From assembly GCA_023409795.1 (NCBI GenBank), contig JAEYQX010000184.1, positions 1 to 23,132 on the forward strand: a stretch of DNA of 23,132 nucleotides, read 5' to 3'. Origin of the DNA: Pseudomonadota bacterium. Its GTDB lineage: Bacteria > Pseudomonadota > Alphaproteobacteria > Caulobacterales > Caulobacteraceae. Made by a program: the position numbers and the translations under genes. This document shows positions 7,047 to 15,084 of this stretch, one piece after another. The notes beneath the pieces are model-generated. The model saw only the letters and a program-made list of their open reading frames with translations, had not been told where the DNA came from and searched no databases. Numbering within the stretch: position 1 is the first letter of the stretch; every line of letters starts with the position of its first letter.

Positions 7047-7688
7047 TCATGCTTTGGCGTAGCGCAGCTGGTGGGTGTCGACCTTGACGTCATAGCTGGA
7101 GCCAACAACCTTGGCCGGGTTCACCTGCTGGCCGCTCTGGCGGATTTCGAAATGCAGGTGGGGGCCGGTCGAATAGCCGGTCGACCCGACGCGCCCGATC
7201 ACATGGTCAGCCGCCACCGACTGGCCGACCTCGACCGAGATCCGGCTCAGGTGGGCATACAGGCTGCTCATGCCGTTGGGGTGCTTGACCTCGATGAAGT
7301 TGCCATAGCCGCCAGCCTGGTAGCCGGCACGGATGACCCGGCCCTCGGCTGTGGAATAGACCGGGGTGCCGCTGGGCGCGGCGATGTCCACGCCCTTGTG
7401 GGCACGGGCCTTGGCCTCGACCGACAGCTTGCGAAGGCCGAACCGCGAGTTGACCTTGTAGCCCTTGACCGGGGTCTCGAAGGTCATCTTGCGCAGGAGC
7501 GGCCCGGCGGGCTTGGCCACGGCCTTGACCGGCACGGCGGCGGGAACCGATTCGACACCGGGGGATTGATCCTTCACGGCCGCCCCAAGAGGGGCCGCAG
7601 CCATGGCCAGCAGGCCGACCGAAACCGCCAGCCCCGTCTGACCAAAACGCATGGCCAGGGGCCGCACGGCGATGGGAAGCATATGCAT
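7047..7688 (-). CDS. Secreted M23 family (LytM-like) metallopeptidase
   Basis: M23 peptidases cut peptide cross-links in peptidoglycan; inactive versions regulate amidases. The 213-residue product has an N-terminal hydrophobic signal-like segment (about 15-37, with cleavage plausible after AAPLGAA), a Pro/Val/Ala-rich linker and a C-terminal M23 domain (about 72-195). The zinc and catalytic residues are present: H97-x3-D101 in HKGVD, H146 in YAHLS and H177/H179 in GPHLHFE. Enzymatic activity is therefore expected in the periplasm. There is no coiled-coil as in EnvC. The start is uncertain: ATGs at 7688, 7682 and 7652 all lack a good Shine-Dalgarno. Confidence 0.9.
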   Translation of the reverse strand: MHMLPIAVRPLAMRFGQTGLAVSVGLLAMAAAPLGAAVKDQSPGVESVPAAVPVKAVAKPAGPLLRKMTFETPVKGYKVNSRFGLRKLSVEAKARAHKGVDIAAPSGTPVYSTAEGRVIRAGYQAGGYGNFIEVKHPNGMSSLYAHLSRISVEVGQSVAADHVIGRVGSTGYSTGPHLHFEIRQSGQQVNPAKVVGSSYDVKVDTHQLRYAKA

Positions 7689-7880
7689 ACGCGAACAGAA
7701 CTCCAGTCGCCCGACAGGGGGCTGGGAAAGGCGTCATGCGGGCATAGCGCATTGGGCGCACAGGGCAGCCCACCCGCGGCGACAGCCATAGGTTGCGCGC
7801 CTTCTTGCATTTCATCGGGACGTGAATAAGGCGCGGTCTTGGCGAGACCATGCGCAAGCTTGGCCTGGGGCGCAGGCAAG

Positions 7881-7908
7881 GGCCCCGCGACCGAGGGGTC
7901 ACGGGGCC
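7881..7908. terminator. GC-rich hairpin after the esterase gene
   Basis: GGCCCCG pairs with CGGGGCC and GACC with GGTC around a CCTC loop (with one internal mismatch), in the 251-base gap between the esterase stop (7940) and the M23 start (7688). No T run follows, so it is a weak terminator candidate. Apart from this hairpin I see nothing definable in the gap, which must also hold any promoter for the M23 gene. Confidence 0.45.
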
Positions 7909-7939
7909 TGAAGGTTCCGAAATCTACTGAAAATTCAAC

Positions 7940-9739
7940 CTAGAGCGGCAGACTGAACCGGATGGCCCCCAGATGGCTTTCAACCTGGTCGCCAAAGCGG
8001 CCGCTATAGCCGACTGCGACGTTCCACCGCTCCCCCAGTTTGCCATTGAGGCCCGCCGAGGCCATGATCTCGCCGCCGGTGGGCAGGTCCACCTGGCGCG
8101 CCAGGACCTGGGCCGGGTTGCCCGCCAGGCCCGTTCGGACCGCGTCACTGTCGTCGCTGATAAGGTCGCGATAGCCACCCTCGACAAAGAAGCGCAAAGC
8201 GCCCTGCCCTGCCTCGGCCCTCAGGGCCACCTCGGCGGTCGAGGCCGTGACCGCGCGGTCGGCATAGTCATGCTGGGCCGCCGGACCCTGCTCGACATAG
8301 CCGTCAATGTCGCTCTTCACCCAGGCCAGGCCAACGCGGGGAGACAGGGCCACGCTGCCCTGGTCGAACCAGGTCCCGGCCTGGATCCGCGCACCGGTGC
8401 TGAGCCCGCGCGTGCTGGCGAAATGGATGACCGGGGCCAGGGCCGTGCGCCGGGCGATGTCGTCAAAGTCCTCACGCGAGACCCCGACCGCGCCATTGAC
8501 GAAGGTCGCCCCCGAGCGCCAGCCGCCGTAGACGTCAAAGCCAAAGCTGGCCAGGTCAAAGCGTGAGCCGCCTGCCACCGTATCGGCCGTGCGATAGGAC
8601 CCGGCCATGCCGAACCGCAGCGTCGGCGTGCCCGATTCCAGGGCGATGCGCAGGCCATGGCCCTCAGTCTCGGCCTCGGCGATCGCGCCGCGCGCATCGG
8701 TCGTGGTGCTGTCGTAGAGGCCCTCGACCGACAGGCTGGTCCCCGCCTCCCAGGCCTCGCGCCCGGACAGGCTGGCGGTCGAGGTTTCCAGGGCATCGCG
8801 GCGCAGGCGCCAGGCCGCCTCGCCCTGCAGCGCCGACTGGGTGCCCAGGTCGCCGTAGTAGAGATAATCGTTGGCCAGGGCGGCGATGACCGCATGGCCC
8901 CGCGCGGTCGGGTGCACGCCGTCAAAATAGAAGTATTCGCCGGGATTGCTGCACAGGCTCAGGGTCACCTGGTTGAAGCAGGGCTGGGTCGCATTGCTGA
9001 CGCCGAAGGCCCCGGGATTGGCGGCCAGGGTGTCGTTGATCTTGAACAGGTCGACCATGATGATGTTGGTGCCCGGCTGGGCCGCCGCCGTGGTGTTCAG
9101 CCCGGCCAGCAGGGCCGTGTTGAAGGTGGTCACCGCATAGTCGGCCAGGGGGGCCGCCGGGGTCGTGCGGAACTGCGGCGTCAGGCTGAGCTTGGGCAGG
9201 TTGGTCACCAGGATGGTGCCCGCCCCCGCCTGGGCAATGCTGTTGACCAGGAAGTTGACGTCCTGGGCTGCGGCCTGGGCGACCGGGGCAATGGCTGCCG
9301 TCGGGCTGGCCGATGCCCCTGCCATGGGCAGGCCCTGGAAGATGTTGTTGGCCCCGCCCAGCACGCTGACCAGGTCGCCGGGGCCAAAGGTGCCGCCACG
9401 CGCCAGATACTGCTGAAGCTGCAGGCGCATCCCCAGGGGCATGGACTGGCTGTCGGTGCGCGCCCCGCCAAAGGCCATGTTGATGCTGCCGGTCACCGGC
9501 CCCATGAAGTTGGCGGCATCAAAGCCCAGCAGCTCGGTAAAGACCGGGCCGTCCGAGAACCTTCCCTGGCCATAGGGGGGCGAGGCCGGGGTGCTGCCCC
9601 CGGTCGCCAGATAGAGGTTGCCGTTGTCCGACAGGCTGTCTCCAAAGACGACCAGCCGATTATAGGTCTGGGCCTGGGCCGTGGACCACACGCCCGTCGC
9701 CAGCACCGCCAGCGCGGCCCCGCACATCAACGCCTTCAT
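7940..9739 (-). CDS. SGNH/GDSL esterase autotransporter (EstA-like)
   Basis: This is a surface-anchored ester hydrolase that exports itself by a type Va autotransporter route. From ATG 9739 (GGGAG seven bases upstream) it has 599 residues: a signal peptide (1-24, ending AQAQ), an SGNH hydrolase passenger (about 25-300) and an outer-membrane beta-barrel (about 340-599). Catalytic blocks are FGDSLSDNGN with Ser35, AFGGARTDS (block II Gly), GGANN (131-132, block III Asn) and FDGVHPTARGH with Asp273 and His276. The last residues (RFSLPL) do not end in the usual Phe, though Phe is close. The natural substrate is unknown; lipid or acyl esters are the family norm. Confidence 0.92.
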   Translation of the reverse strand: MKALMCGAALAVLATGVWSTAQAQTYNRLVVFGDSLSDNGNLYLATGGSTPASPPYGQGRFSDGPVFTELLGFDAANFMGPVTGSINMAFGGARTDSQSMPLGMRLQLQQYLARGGTFGPGDLVSVLGGANNIFQGLPMAGASASPTAAIAPVAQAAAQDVNFLVNSIAQAGAGTILVTNLPKLSLTPQFRTTPAAPLADYAVTTFNTALLAGLNTTAAAQPGTNIIMVDLFKINDTLAANPGAFGVSNATQPCFNQVTLSLCSNPGEYFYFDGVHPTARGHAVIAALANDYLYYGDLGTQSALQGEAAWRLRRDALETSTASLSGREAWEAGTSLSVEGLYDSTTTDARGAIAEAETEGHGLRIALESGTPTLRFGMAGSYRTADTVAGGSRFDLASFGFDVYGGWRSGATFVNGAVGVSREDFDDIARRTALAPVIHFASTRGLSTGARIQAGTWFDQGSVALSPRVGLAWVKSDIDGYVEQGPAAQHDYADRAVTASTAEVALRAEAGQGALRFFVEGGYRDLISDDSDAVRTGLAGNPAQVLARQVDLPTGGEIMASAGLNGKLGERWNVAVGYSGRFGDQVESHLGAIRFSLPL

Positions 9740-9824
9740 GTCGCATCTCCCATCGACCCTCACGATCGGGGCCGTTAGGCAGAGGATGCGCCGCGCGCGG
9801 ACGATTGCAATACACTGTTATCAA

Positions 9825-9854
9825 GGTTCGGGGAAACCTGAGTTTCCCCGAACC
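9825..9854 (-). terminator. Perfect 13-bp hairpin after the serB-serA fusion gene
   Basis: GGTTCGGGGAAAC and its exact complement flank a four-base loop, ten bases beyond the fusion gene's stop. On the minus strand it is followed by TTGATAAC, a weak T stretch. It separates the fusion gene from the esterase gene transcribed in the same direction. Confidence 0.7.
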
Positions 9855-9864
9855 GGGCGAGTCG

Positions 9865-11754
9865 TCAGTGCAACATGCGGAAGCGGACCGTCCCGGGCAC
9901 CTGCTTCAGCGCCCGCAGGGCTTCGCGGTCATAGTCGCGGTCCACATCGATGATGACATAGCCGGTGCGCTCGTCCGTCTTCAGGTGCTGGCCCAGGATG
10001 TTCAGGCCCGCCTTGGACAGGGCGCTGTTCAGCTCGGCCAAAACGCCCGGCTGGTTGCGGTGGATGTGCAGCAGGCGGTGGGCGCGGGTCACCTCGGCCA
10101 GCTGGACATTGGGCAGGTTGACGCAGAAGGTCGTGTCGCCGCGGTTCAGGTAGTTGAGCAGCCGCTCGGCCGCGAACTCGGCAATGGCTTCCTGGGCTTC
10201 CTCGGTCGAGCCGCCGATATGCGGGGTCAGGATCACCTTGTCCAGGCCGATCAGGGGGCTGGCAAAGGGGTCGGAATTGGTGCGCGGCTCCTCGGGGAAG
10301 ACATCCACGGTCGCGCCGGCCAGGTGGCCCGAGTTCAGGGCCTCGGCCAGGGCTTCCACGTCCACGATGTGTCCACGCGCCAGGTTCAGGAACAGCGCGC
10401 CCTTCTTCATGCGGCCGAACTGCTCGCGGCCAAAGATGTTGGCGTTGTCCTTGCGGCCATCGACGTGGAGCGTGACCACGTCGGCCTCGGCCAGCAGGTC
10501 GTCCAGCTTGCGCACGCGCCGCGCATTGCCCAGGGCCAGGCGCTCGTTCAGGTCATAGAAGAGGACCCGCATCCCCAGATTCTCGGCCAGGACCGACAGC
10601 TGACTGCCGATCGCGCCATAGCCGACGATGCCCAGGGTCTTGCCCCGCACCTCGCGCGAGCCGGTGGCCGACTTGTTCCACACGCCCTGGTGCATCAGCC
10701 GCGACTTGTGCGCCACGTCGCGCATCATGACGATCATGGTGCCCAGGGCCAGCTCGACCACAGACCGGGTGTTGGAATAGGGCGCGTTGAAGACGGCCAC
10801 ACCCCGGTCGGCGCAGGCGTCCAGGTCGATCTGGTTGGTGCCAATGCAGAAGGCGGCCACGGCCATCAGGCGATCGGCTTGTTCCAGGACGCGGCGGGTG
10901 ACATTGGTCTTGGACCGGATGCCCAGGACGTGCACGCCCTTGATCGCCTCGATCAGGTCATCCTCGTCCAGCGCGCCCTTGACCGTCTCGACGCTGTAGC
11001 CGGCCTCCTCCAGCCGCTCGACCGCCGCGGGATGGATGTTCTCCAGCAGCAGCATGCGGATGCGGCTGCGCGGATAGGACCAGCGGCCGGGCACCCCCTC
11101 GGCGAACAGCACCTCGTCCAGCGAGGCTGCGGCCGCATCGGCCACCTCCAGCACCTTGGGCCGGGCCACGACCTCGGTGAAGGCATAGAAGCGGTCCGCC
11201 GCACCGGCCAGCTTGACCTCCGCATCGGTCCAGCCGTCGCCGACCATGACCACCGGCCCGGCCAGATTCAGGGCGCGGATCACCTCCGGCTTGCCATTCT
11301 CGCGCGACAGAGGATTGGCGGCATCGGCCGAGGTCGCCCGGTCATTGTCGTCATAGACCAGGTCATTGCACAGGACATGATCCGCCGGGATGCTGAGCCG
11401 TTCGGCCAGCGGGGCGATGATCTCGCGGAAGCCGCCGGACAGGATGTAGATCCGGTCGCTGTGCCGCTCGAAGAAGTCGAGGTTGCGGCGGATCGACGCC
11501 GTCGCCTCGTCCAGGATCCGGTCGGCCAGCTGCTCGACATGGGCGCGGCTGGGGGCCAGCAGCTCCAGCCGTCGGCGCAGGGCCGAGCCAAAGTCCACCT
11601 CGCCCGTCATCGCCTGCTCGGTCAGGGCCGCGATCTCGGCCTTTCGCGCCGCCGCATCGGGGGCATCGGCCAGGGCGATCTCAGCGAGCGCTTCCAGCGT
11701 CTCGATGCGAACCAGGGTGGAATCGAAGTCGAAGATGAAGGCAGGCGAGGTCAT
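9865..11754 (-). CDS. Fused phosphoserine phosphatase / D-3-phosphoglycerate dehydrogenase (SerB-SerA)
   Basis: One 629-residue frame joins two non-consecutive enzymes of serine synthesis. Residues 1-205 are a HAD phosphatase like SerB: DFDST with Asp9/Asp11, SGG (106-108), Lys155 in GKPE, and GDGWTD with Asp173/Asp177. Residues 230-550 are SerA: a Rossmann motif GYGAIG (378-383), and catalytic Arg460 (NLARG), Glu488/489 (PEEP) and His512 (PHIGGST). Residues 560-629 are an ACT domain, the serine-binding regulatory module in E. coli SerA, ending GTVRFRMLH. All catalytic residues are visible, so both activities are expected. The intermediate transaminase SerC is not in this window. No Shine-Dalgarno is obvious before ATG 11754. 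Confidence 0.93.
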   Translation of the reverse strand: MTSPAFIFDFDSTLVRIETLEALAEIALADAPDAAARKAEIAALTEQAMTGEVDFGSALRRRLELLAPSRAHVEQLADRILDEATASIRRNLDFFERHSDRIYILSGGFREIIAPLAERLSIPADHVLCNDLVYDDNDRATSADAANPLSRENGKPEVIRALNLAGPVVMVGDGWTDAEVKLAGAADRFYAFTEVVARPKVLEVADAAAASLDEVLFAEGVPGRWSYPRSRIRMLLLENIHPAAVERLEEAGYSVETVKGALDEDDLIEAIKGVHVLGIRSKTNVTRRVLEQADRLMAVAAFCIGTNQIDLDACADRGVAVFNAPYSNTRSVVELALGTMIVMMRDVAHKSRLMHQGVWNKSATGSREVRGKTLGIVGYGAIGSQLSVLAENLGMRVLFYDLNERLALGNARRVRKLDDLLAEADVVTLHVDGRKDNANIFGREQFGRMKKGALFLNLARGHIVDVEALAEALNSGHLAGATVDVFPEEPRTNSDPFASPLIGLDKVILTPHIGGSTEEAQEAIAEFAAERLLNYLNRGDTTFCVNLPNVQLAEVTRAHRLLHIHRNQPGVLAELNSALSKAGLNILGQHLKTDERTGYVIIDVDRDYDREALRALKQVPGTVRFRMLH

Positions 11755-11792
11755 GGCACGGCACTAGCCGACCTTCGCACCTGCAGCAATAA

Positions 11793-11816
11793 AAAGGGGG
11801 CACAAAGCCCCCCTTT
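11793..11816 (-). terminator. Intrinsic terminator after the two-helix membrane protein gene
   Basis: On the minus strand AAAGGGGGGC and GCCCCCTTT pair around a short loop (with one bulged base), followed by TTTTTATT. It lies 37 bases after the stop at 11853 and upstream of the serB-serA start. Confidence 0.88.
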
Positions 11817-11852
11817 CCGCACGATTTTTCTACAGAGTGACCTTACAGGGCC

Positions 11853-12377
11853 CTAGTCGAGCAACCCGCCACCCTTCTTGTGGCTTTCCCAGGCCACGGC
11901 CCCGATGGCGGCAGCGATGGCGGCGACGGCCAGGATGGCCCCGCCTTCGCGGGCATGGTCCATGGCAAAGTCGCCGGCATCCTCGGCATAGCGCCGGGCC
12001 TGCTTCTGGTAGCGGTGAACCTTGCGATGGCGATGACGGCCGCCCTTGTGCCCGTGGCCAAGGCCCTGGCGGAACCGGCCGCCGAAACGGCCGGCGCGGT
12101 GATGCACCGTCTCGCCCAGCTCGGAGGCACGCTGGCCCAGGTCATCGACATTGTCCCTGACCCCACGCGCCAGATCACCAACGCGTGCCCTCAGCGACCC
12201 CGTATCGACCCAGCCGCGCGGATCAAGCCGCTCCCTCAGCAGCTCATAGCGTCGCGGGCCGGTGCGCTGGTTCAGCAACAAGGTGGCCAGGCCGATTCCC
12301 GCCAGGACAAAGACCACCCCGGCGGCCACACCGGGATGCTTGCGAACCTCTTCGATGGGGTCGAACTCTTGCGCCAT
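11853..12377 (-). CDS. Hypothetical two-helix membrane protein, Arg/His-rich centre
   Basis: I do not recognise this protein. From ATG 12377 (GAGAGG five bases upstream) it has 174 residues; the frame extends to 12461 but without a good ribosome site. It has a membrane helix at about 17-35 and another at about 146-163. Between them is a helical, charged stretch (60-95) and a very basic part (95-130) rich in Arg, His and Gly, including GHGHKGGRHRHRKVHR. The arrangement resembles small envelope or stress proteins with YtxH/DUF883-like layout, but no signature supports that assignment. It is divergent from hslO, with a palindrome upstream and its own terminator. The His cluster could bind metal; that is speculation. 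Confidence 0.75.
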   Translation of the reverse strand: MAQEFDPIEEVRKHPGVAAGVVFVLAGIGLATLLLNQRTGPRRYELLRERLDPRGWVDTGSLRARVGDLARGVRDNVDDLGQRASELGETVHHRAGRFGGRFRQGLGHGHKGGRHRHRKVHRYQKQARRYAEDAGDFAMDHAREGGAILAVAAIAAAIGAVAWESHKKGGGLLD

Positions 12378-12397
12378 GGCTACCTCTCGTCGTGGAA

Positions 12398-12415
12398 TCC
12401 TGTGTCGATACAGGA
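12398..12415. promoter_or_regulatory. Near-perfect 18-bp palindrome upstream of the unknown membrane gene
   Basis: TCCTGTGTCGATACAGGA is palindromic except for one central base pair. It lies 21-38 bases before ATG 12377 in the divergent gap with hslO. It could be an operator or a hairpin close to the ribosome site. Confidence 0.35.
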
Positions 12416-12571
12416 GCGATCCTCGGTGCAAGAGGTTCCCGGAATCGGGGCCGGGCCGCAAGTCCTGCCGGCTGTTGGCGGGTCATGTGCCCCAGCCCCT
12501 TACATCGGGGCCCCGGCCTCCCTATGTTGCGCCGCTTCGCCAGTTCGCCTTTTTAAAGCAGGATCTTCGCC

Positions 12572-13483
12572 GTGACCGATCACGCGCCCGTCGCCCCTAA
12601 CGACAACTTTGCCGCGGCCTTCCAGATCGAGGGCTGGCCCGTTCGTGGCCGCCTGGTCCGTCTGGGCGAGACGGTCGACAAGATCCTGTCGGCCCATGCC
12701 TATCCCGAGCCGGTCGCTGCCCTGCTGGGCGAGGCCTGCGTCCTGGCCGCCATCGTCGGCTCGGCGCTGAAGTTTGAAGGCCGCCTGCTGGTCCAGGCCC
12801 AGGGTGATGGCCCGGTGCGCTACGTCCTGGCGGACTATGGCACGGATGGCTCGCTGCGGGGCTTCTGCCGCTTTGACGAGGCCGAGGTGGCCGAGTTGTC
12901 GCGCAACGACGCCCGCCCCGGTGCCCAGGCCCTGCTGGGCAAGGGGATCTTCATCATGACCCTGGACCGCGGCGAGGACTTCGAGCGCACCCAGGGCATC
13001 ACCCCGATCGAGGGGGACAGCCTGTCGCTGTGCGCCGAGCACTACTTCACCCAGTCCGAACAGGTGCCGACCAAGGTGCGCATGGCCGTGGGCCAGGCGA
13101 TGACCGAGGCCGGCACGGCATGGCGCGCCGGTGGGGCCATGATCCAGGTCATCGCCGGTGACCAGGCGCGCGGCTCGACCGAGGAGGTGTGGGAGCGCAC
13201 CCGCGCCCTGTTCGCCACGCTCGCCGACGACGAGCTGATCGACCCGACCATCAGCGCCGAGACCCTGCTGTTCCGCCTGTTCCACGAGGATGGGGTTCGC
13301 CTGGAAGGCGCGGCACCGCTCAACGCCGTGTGCCGCTGCTCGCGCGAGCGCCTGGTAACGGTGATGCAGTCCTTCTCGGAGGAGGATCGCAACGAGATGG
13401 TCGAGCCGGACGGCATGATCCACGCCAGCTGCGAATACTGCTCGACCGTCTATCAGATCGACCCGGCCGAAATCGCCGGCTGA
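12572..13483 (+). CDS. hslO: Redox-regulated chaperone Hsp33
   Basis: Hsp33 is a cytoplasmic holdase that holds zinc when reduced and becomes active when oxidised under heat and bleach-type stress. The 303-residue protein has the substrate-binding N-terminal domain (including VQAQGDGPVRYVLADY near 70-90) and the C-terminal redox switch, with the four zinc cysteines Cys254-x-Cys256 (CRC) and Cys287-x2-Cys290 (CEYC). The spacing is as in the family. The start is GTG 12572, supported by AGGA eight bases upstream. The gene stands alone on the plus strand, divergent from the unknown membrane gene. Confidence 0.95.
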   Translation: MTDHAPVAPNDNFAAAFQIEGWPVRGRLVRLGETVDKILSAHAYPEPVAALLGEACVLAAIVGSALKFEGRLLVQAQGDGPVRYVLADYGTDGSLRGFCRFDEAEVAELSRNDARPGAQALLGKGIFIMTLDRGEDFERTQGITPIEGDSLSLCAEHYFTQSEQVPTKVRMAVGQAMTEAGTAWRAGGAMIQVIAGDQARGSTEEVWERTRALFATLADDELIDPTISAETLLFRLFHEDGVRLEGAAPLNAVCRCSRERLVTVMQSFSEEDRNEMVEPDGMIHASCEYCSTVYQIDPAEIAG

Positions 13484-13540
13484 GCCAGCCTTCGCTTATT
13501 CACCGTCCCCTCCCCACAGGGTGGGAAGGAAACCTGATTA

Positions 13541-13566
13541 ATCCTCCCCCGCAGGCGGGGGAGGAT
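13541..13566. repeat. REP-like intergenic palindrome
   Basis: ATCCTCCCCCGC and its exact complement flank an AG centre, in the gap between the convergent hslO and phoB genes. The flanking GACGAGCGGAGCGGGG gives it the look of the repeated intergenic palindromes of Caulobacterales genomes. It may also act as a bidirectional terminator, although no T run follows. Copies elsewhere cannot be checked from this window. Confidence 0.6.
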
Positions 13567-13595
13567 GACGAGCGGAGCGGGGAAGCGGCTGGCCC

Positions 13596-14285
13596 CTAGC
13601 CTTCCAGGTCCAGCGAGTAGCCGGCGGAGCGGACGGTGCGGGTCGGGTTGACCGTGCCCTCGACGTTCAGGGCCTTGCGCAGGCGTCCGACGTGGACGTC
13701 CACGGTGCGGGCCTCGACATAGACGTCCGAGCCCCAGACGGCGTCCAGCAGCTGTTCGCGGCTGAAGACGCGGCCCGGGTGCTTCATCAGGTGGTCCAGA
13801 AGCCGGAACTCGGTCGGCCCCAGGTGGATTTCCTTGCCCGCGCGACGCACGCGGTGGGCGACGCGGTCGATGACGATGTCGGCGTGGTTGACGCGGTCAT
13901 CGGCCAGGCCCGGACGGATGCGACGCAGCACGGCCCGGATGCGGGCCGTCAGCTCGGTCATCGAGAAGGGCTTGGTCATGTAGTCGTCGGCCCCGGTATC
14001 CAGGCCACGGACCCGGTCCGTCTCCTCGCCGCGGGCGGTCAGCATGATGATCGGGATATTGCGCGTCTCGGCGCGGCCCCGCAGGCGACGGCAGACCTCG
14101 ATGCCCGACAGCTTGGGCAGCATCCAGTCCAGCAGGACCAGGTCGGGCATTCGCTCATCGACCTGGATCAGGCCCTCCTCGCCATCCGGTGCAACGGTAA
14201 CATCATAGCCTTCCTTCTCCAGGTTATACTGGAGCAGGGTGGCCAGGGCGTCCTCGTCTTCCATCACAAGGATATAGGGCTTCAC
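13596..14285 (-). CDS. phoB: Phosphate regulon response regulator PhoB
   Basis: PhoB is the DNA-binding regulator activated by PhoR when phosphate is scarce. The 229-residue protein has a receiver domain (1-120) with acidic residues Glu9/Asp10, phospho-acceptor Asp53 (LLDWMLP), Thr83 and Lys105 (TKPF). It also has an OmpR-type winged-helix domain (130-229), including LGPTEFRLLDHLMKHPGRVFSREQLLD and a recognition-helix region RTVDVHVGRLRKAL. The start is GTG 14285 with GGAG eight bases upstream. It is last in the phoR-pstC-pstA-pstB-phoU-phoB cluster, 44 bases after phoU. Confidence 0.96.
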   Translation of the reverse strand: MKPYILVMEDEDALATLLQYNLEKEGYDVTVAPDGEEGLIQVDERMPDLVLLDWMLPKLSGIEVCRRLRGRAETRNIPIIMLTARGEETDRVRGLDTGADDYMTKPFSMTELTARIRAVLRRIRPGLADDRVNHADIVIDRVAHRVRRAGKEIHLGPTEFRLLDHLMKHPGRVFSREQLLDAVWGSDVYVEARTVDVHVGRLRKALNVEGTVNPTRTVRSAGYSLDLEG

Positions 14286-14329
14286 GTCAGGCTCTCCGGG
14301 TCGTCGAAGTCGTCAGTTGAAACGGGCGC

Positions 14330-15076
14330 TCAGTCCGCCGAGGGCTCGGCAGGCGGGGCGACATGGGGCGTCGGCGTCGGGTCTTCGCCCGGCCCCGGCA
14401 CCGCCTTGGGCCGCTCTCCCAGGATCTCGTCGCCGGTGATCTCGTAATAGACGGTCTCGGCGATGTTGGTGGCGTGGTCGCCGATCCGCTCCAGGTTCTT
14501 GGCCATGAACAGCAGATGGGTGCAGGCCGTGATGGTGCGCGGGTCAGCCATCATATAGGTCAGCAGCTCGCGGAAGAGCGCATTGTAGTGCTCGTCCACC
14601 TCGTCGTCGGTGCCCCAGACCTGCAGCGCGGCCTCGGTCTCGGCGGCGGTATAGGCGTCCAGAACATCGCGCAGGCGGGTCGAGACCAGCCGGCCCATGC
14701 GCTCGATCGAGCGGGTCAGCGGCTGGATCGGCGCGCCCTCGGCCAGGATCAGGGCGCGCTTGGCGATGTTCTTGGCCAGGTCGCCGGTGCGCTCCAGGTC
14801 GGTGGCCAGCTTGATGGCCCCCAGGGTGCGGCGCAGGTCCGACGCCACCGGCTGGCGCAGGGCGATCAGGCGGATCGACTTCTTCTCGATCTCGCGGTGC
14901 ATGACGTCGAGACGCTCGTCACGCTCGATCACCGCCCGCGCCAGGGCCACGTCGCGACGGGCCACAGATTCAATCGCGTCGGCCACCTGGGCTTCTGCCA
15001 GGCCCCCCATGCGAACGACTTCGGCGGTCAGCTGGTTAAGCTCGTCACCGTATGCCTTGACCGTGTGTTGATTCAT
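14330..15076 (-). CDS. phoU: Phosphate signalling protein PhoU
   Basis: PhoU couples the Pst transporter to PhoR and prevents PhoB activation when phosphate is plentiful. The 248-residue, all-helical protein has two PhoU repeats; typical segments are LRRTLGAIKLATDLERTGDLAKNIA in the first and FMAKNLERIGDHATNIAE in the second, each with the metal-binding E/D pattern. The last 25 residues are a Pro/Ala-rich tail. The ATG lies eight bases after the pstB stop, with GAGG inside that junction, so translation is probably coupled. Confidence 0.96.
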   Translation of the reverse strand: MNQHTVKAYGDELNQLTAEVVRMGGLAEAQVADAIESVARRDVALARAVIERDERLDVMHREIEKKSIRLIALRQPVASDLRRTLGAIKLATDLERTGDLAKNIAKRALILAEGAPIQPLTRSIERMGRLVSTRLRDVLDAYTAAETEAALQVWGTDDEVDEHYNALFRELLTYMMADPRTITACTHLLFMAKNLERIGDHATNIAETVYYEITGDEILGERPKAVPGPGEDPTPTPHVAPPAEPSAD

Positions 15077-15084
15077 GACAGCCT

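Noticed and set aside
9805..11856. A 683-codon plus-strand open frame opposite the serB-serA fusion gene
   Set aside because: Its translation is rich in Gln, Gly, His and Asp with no domain pattern, as expected for an antisense shadow of a GC-rich gene. The minus strand has a complete, recognisable enzyme fusion.
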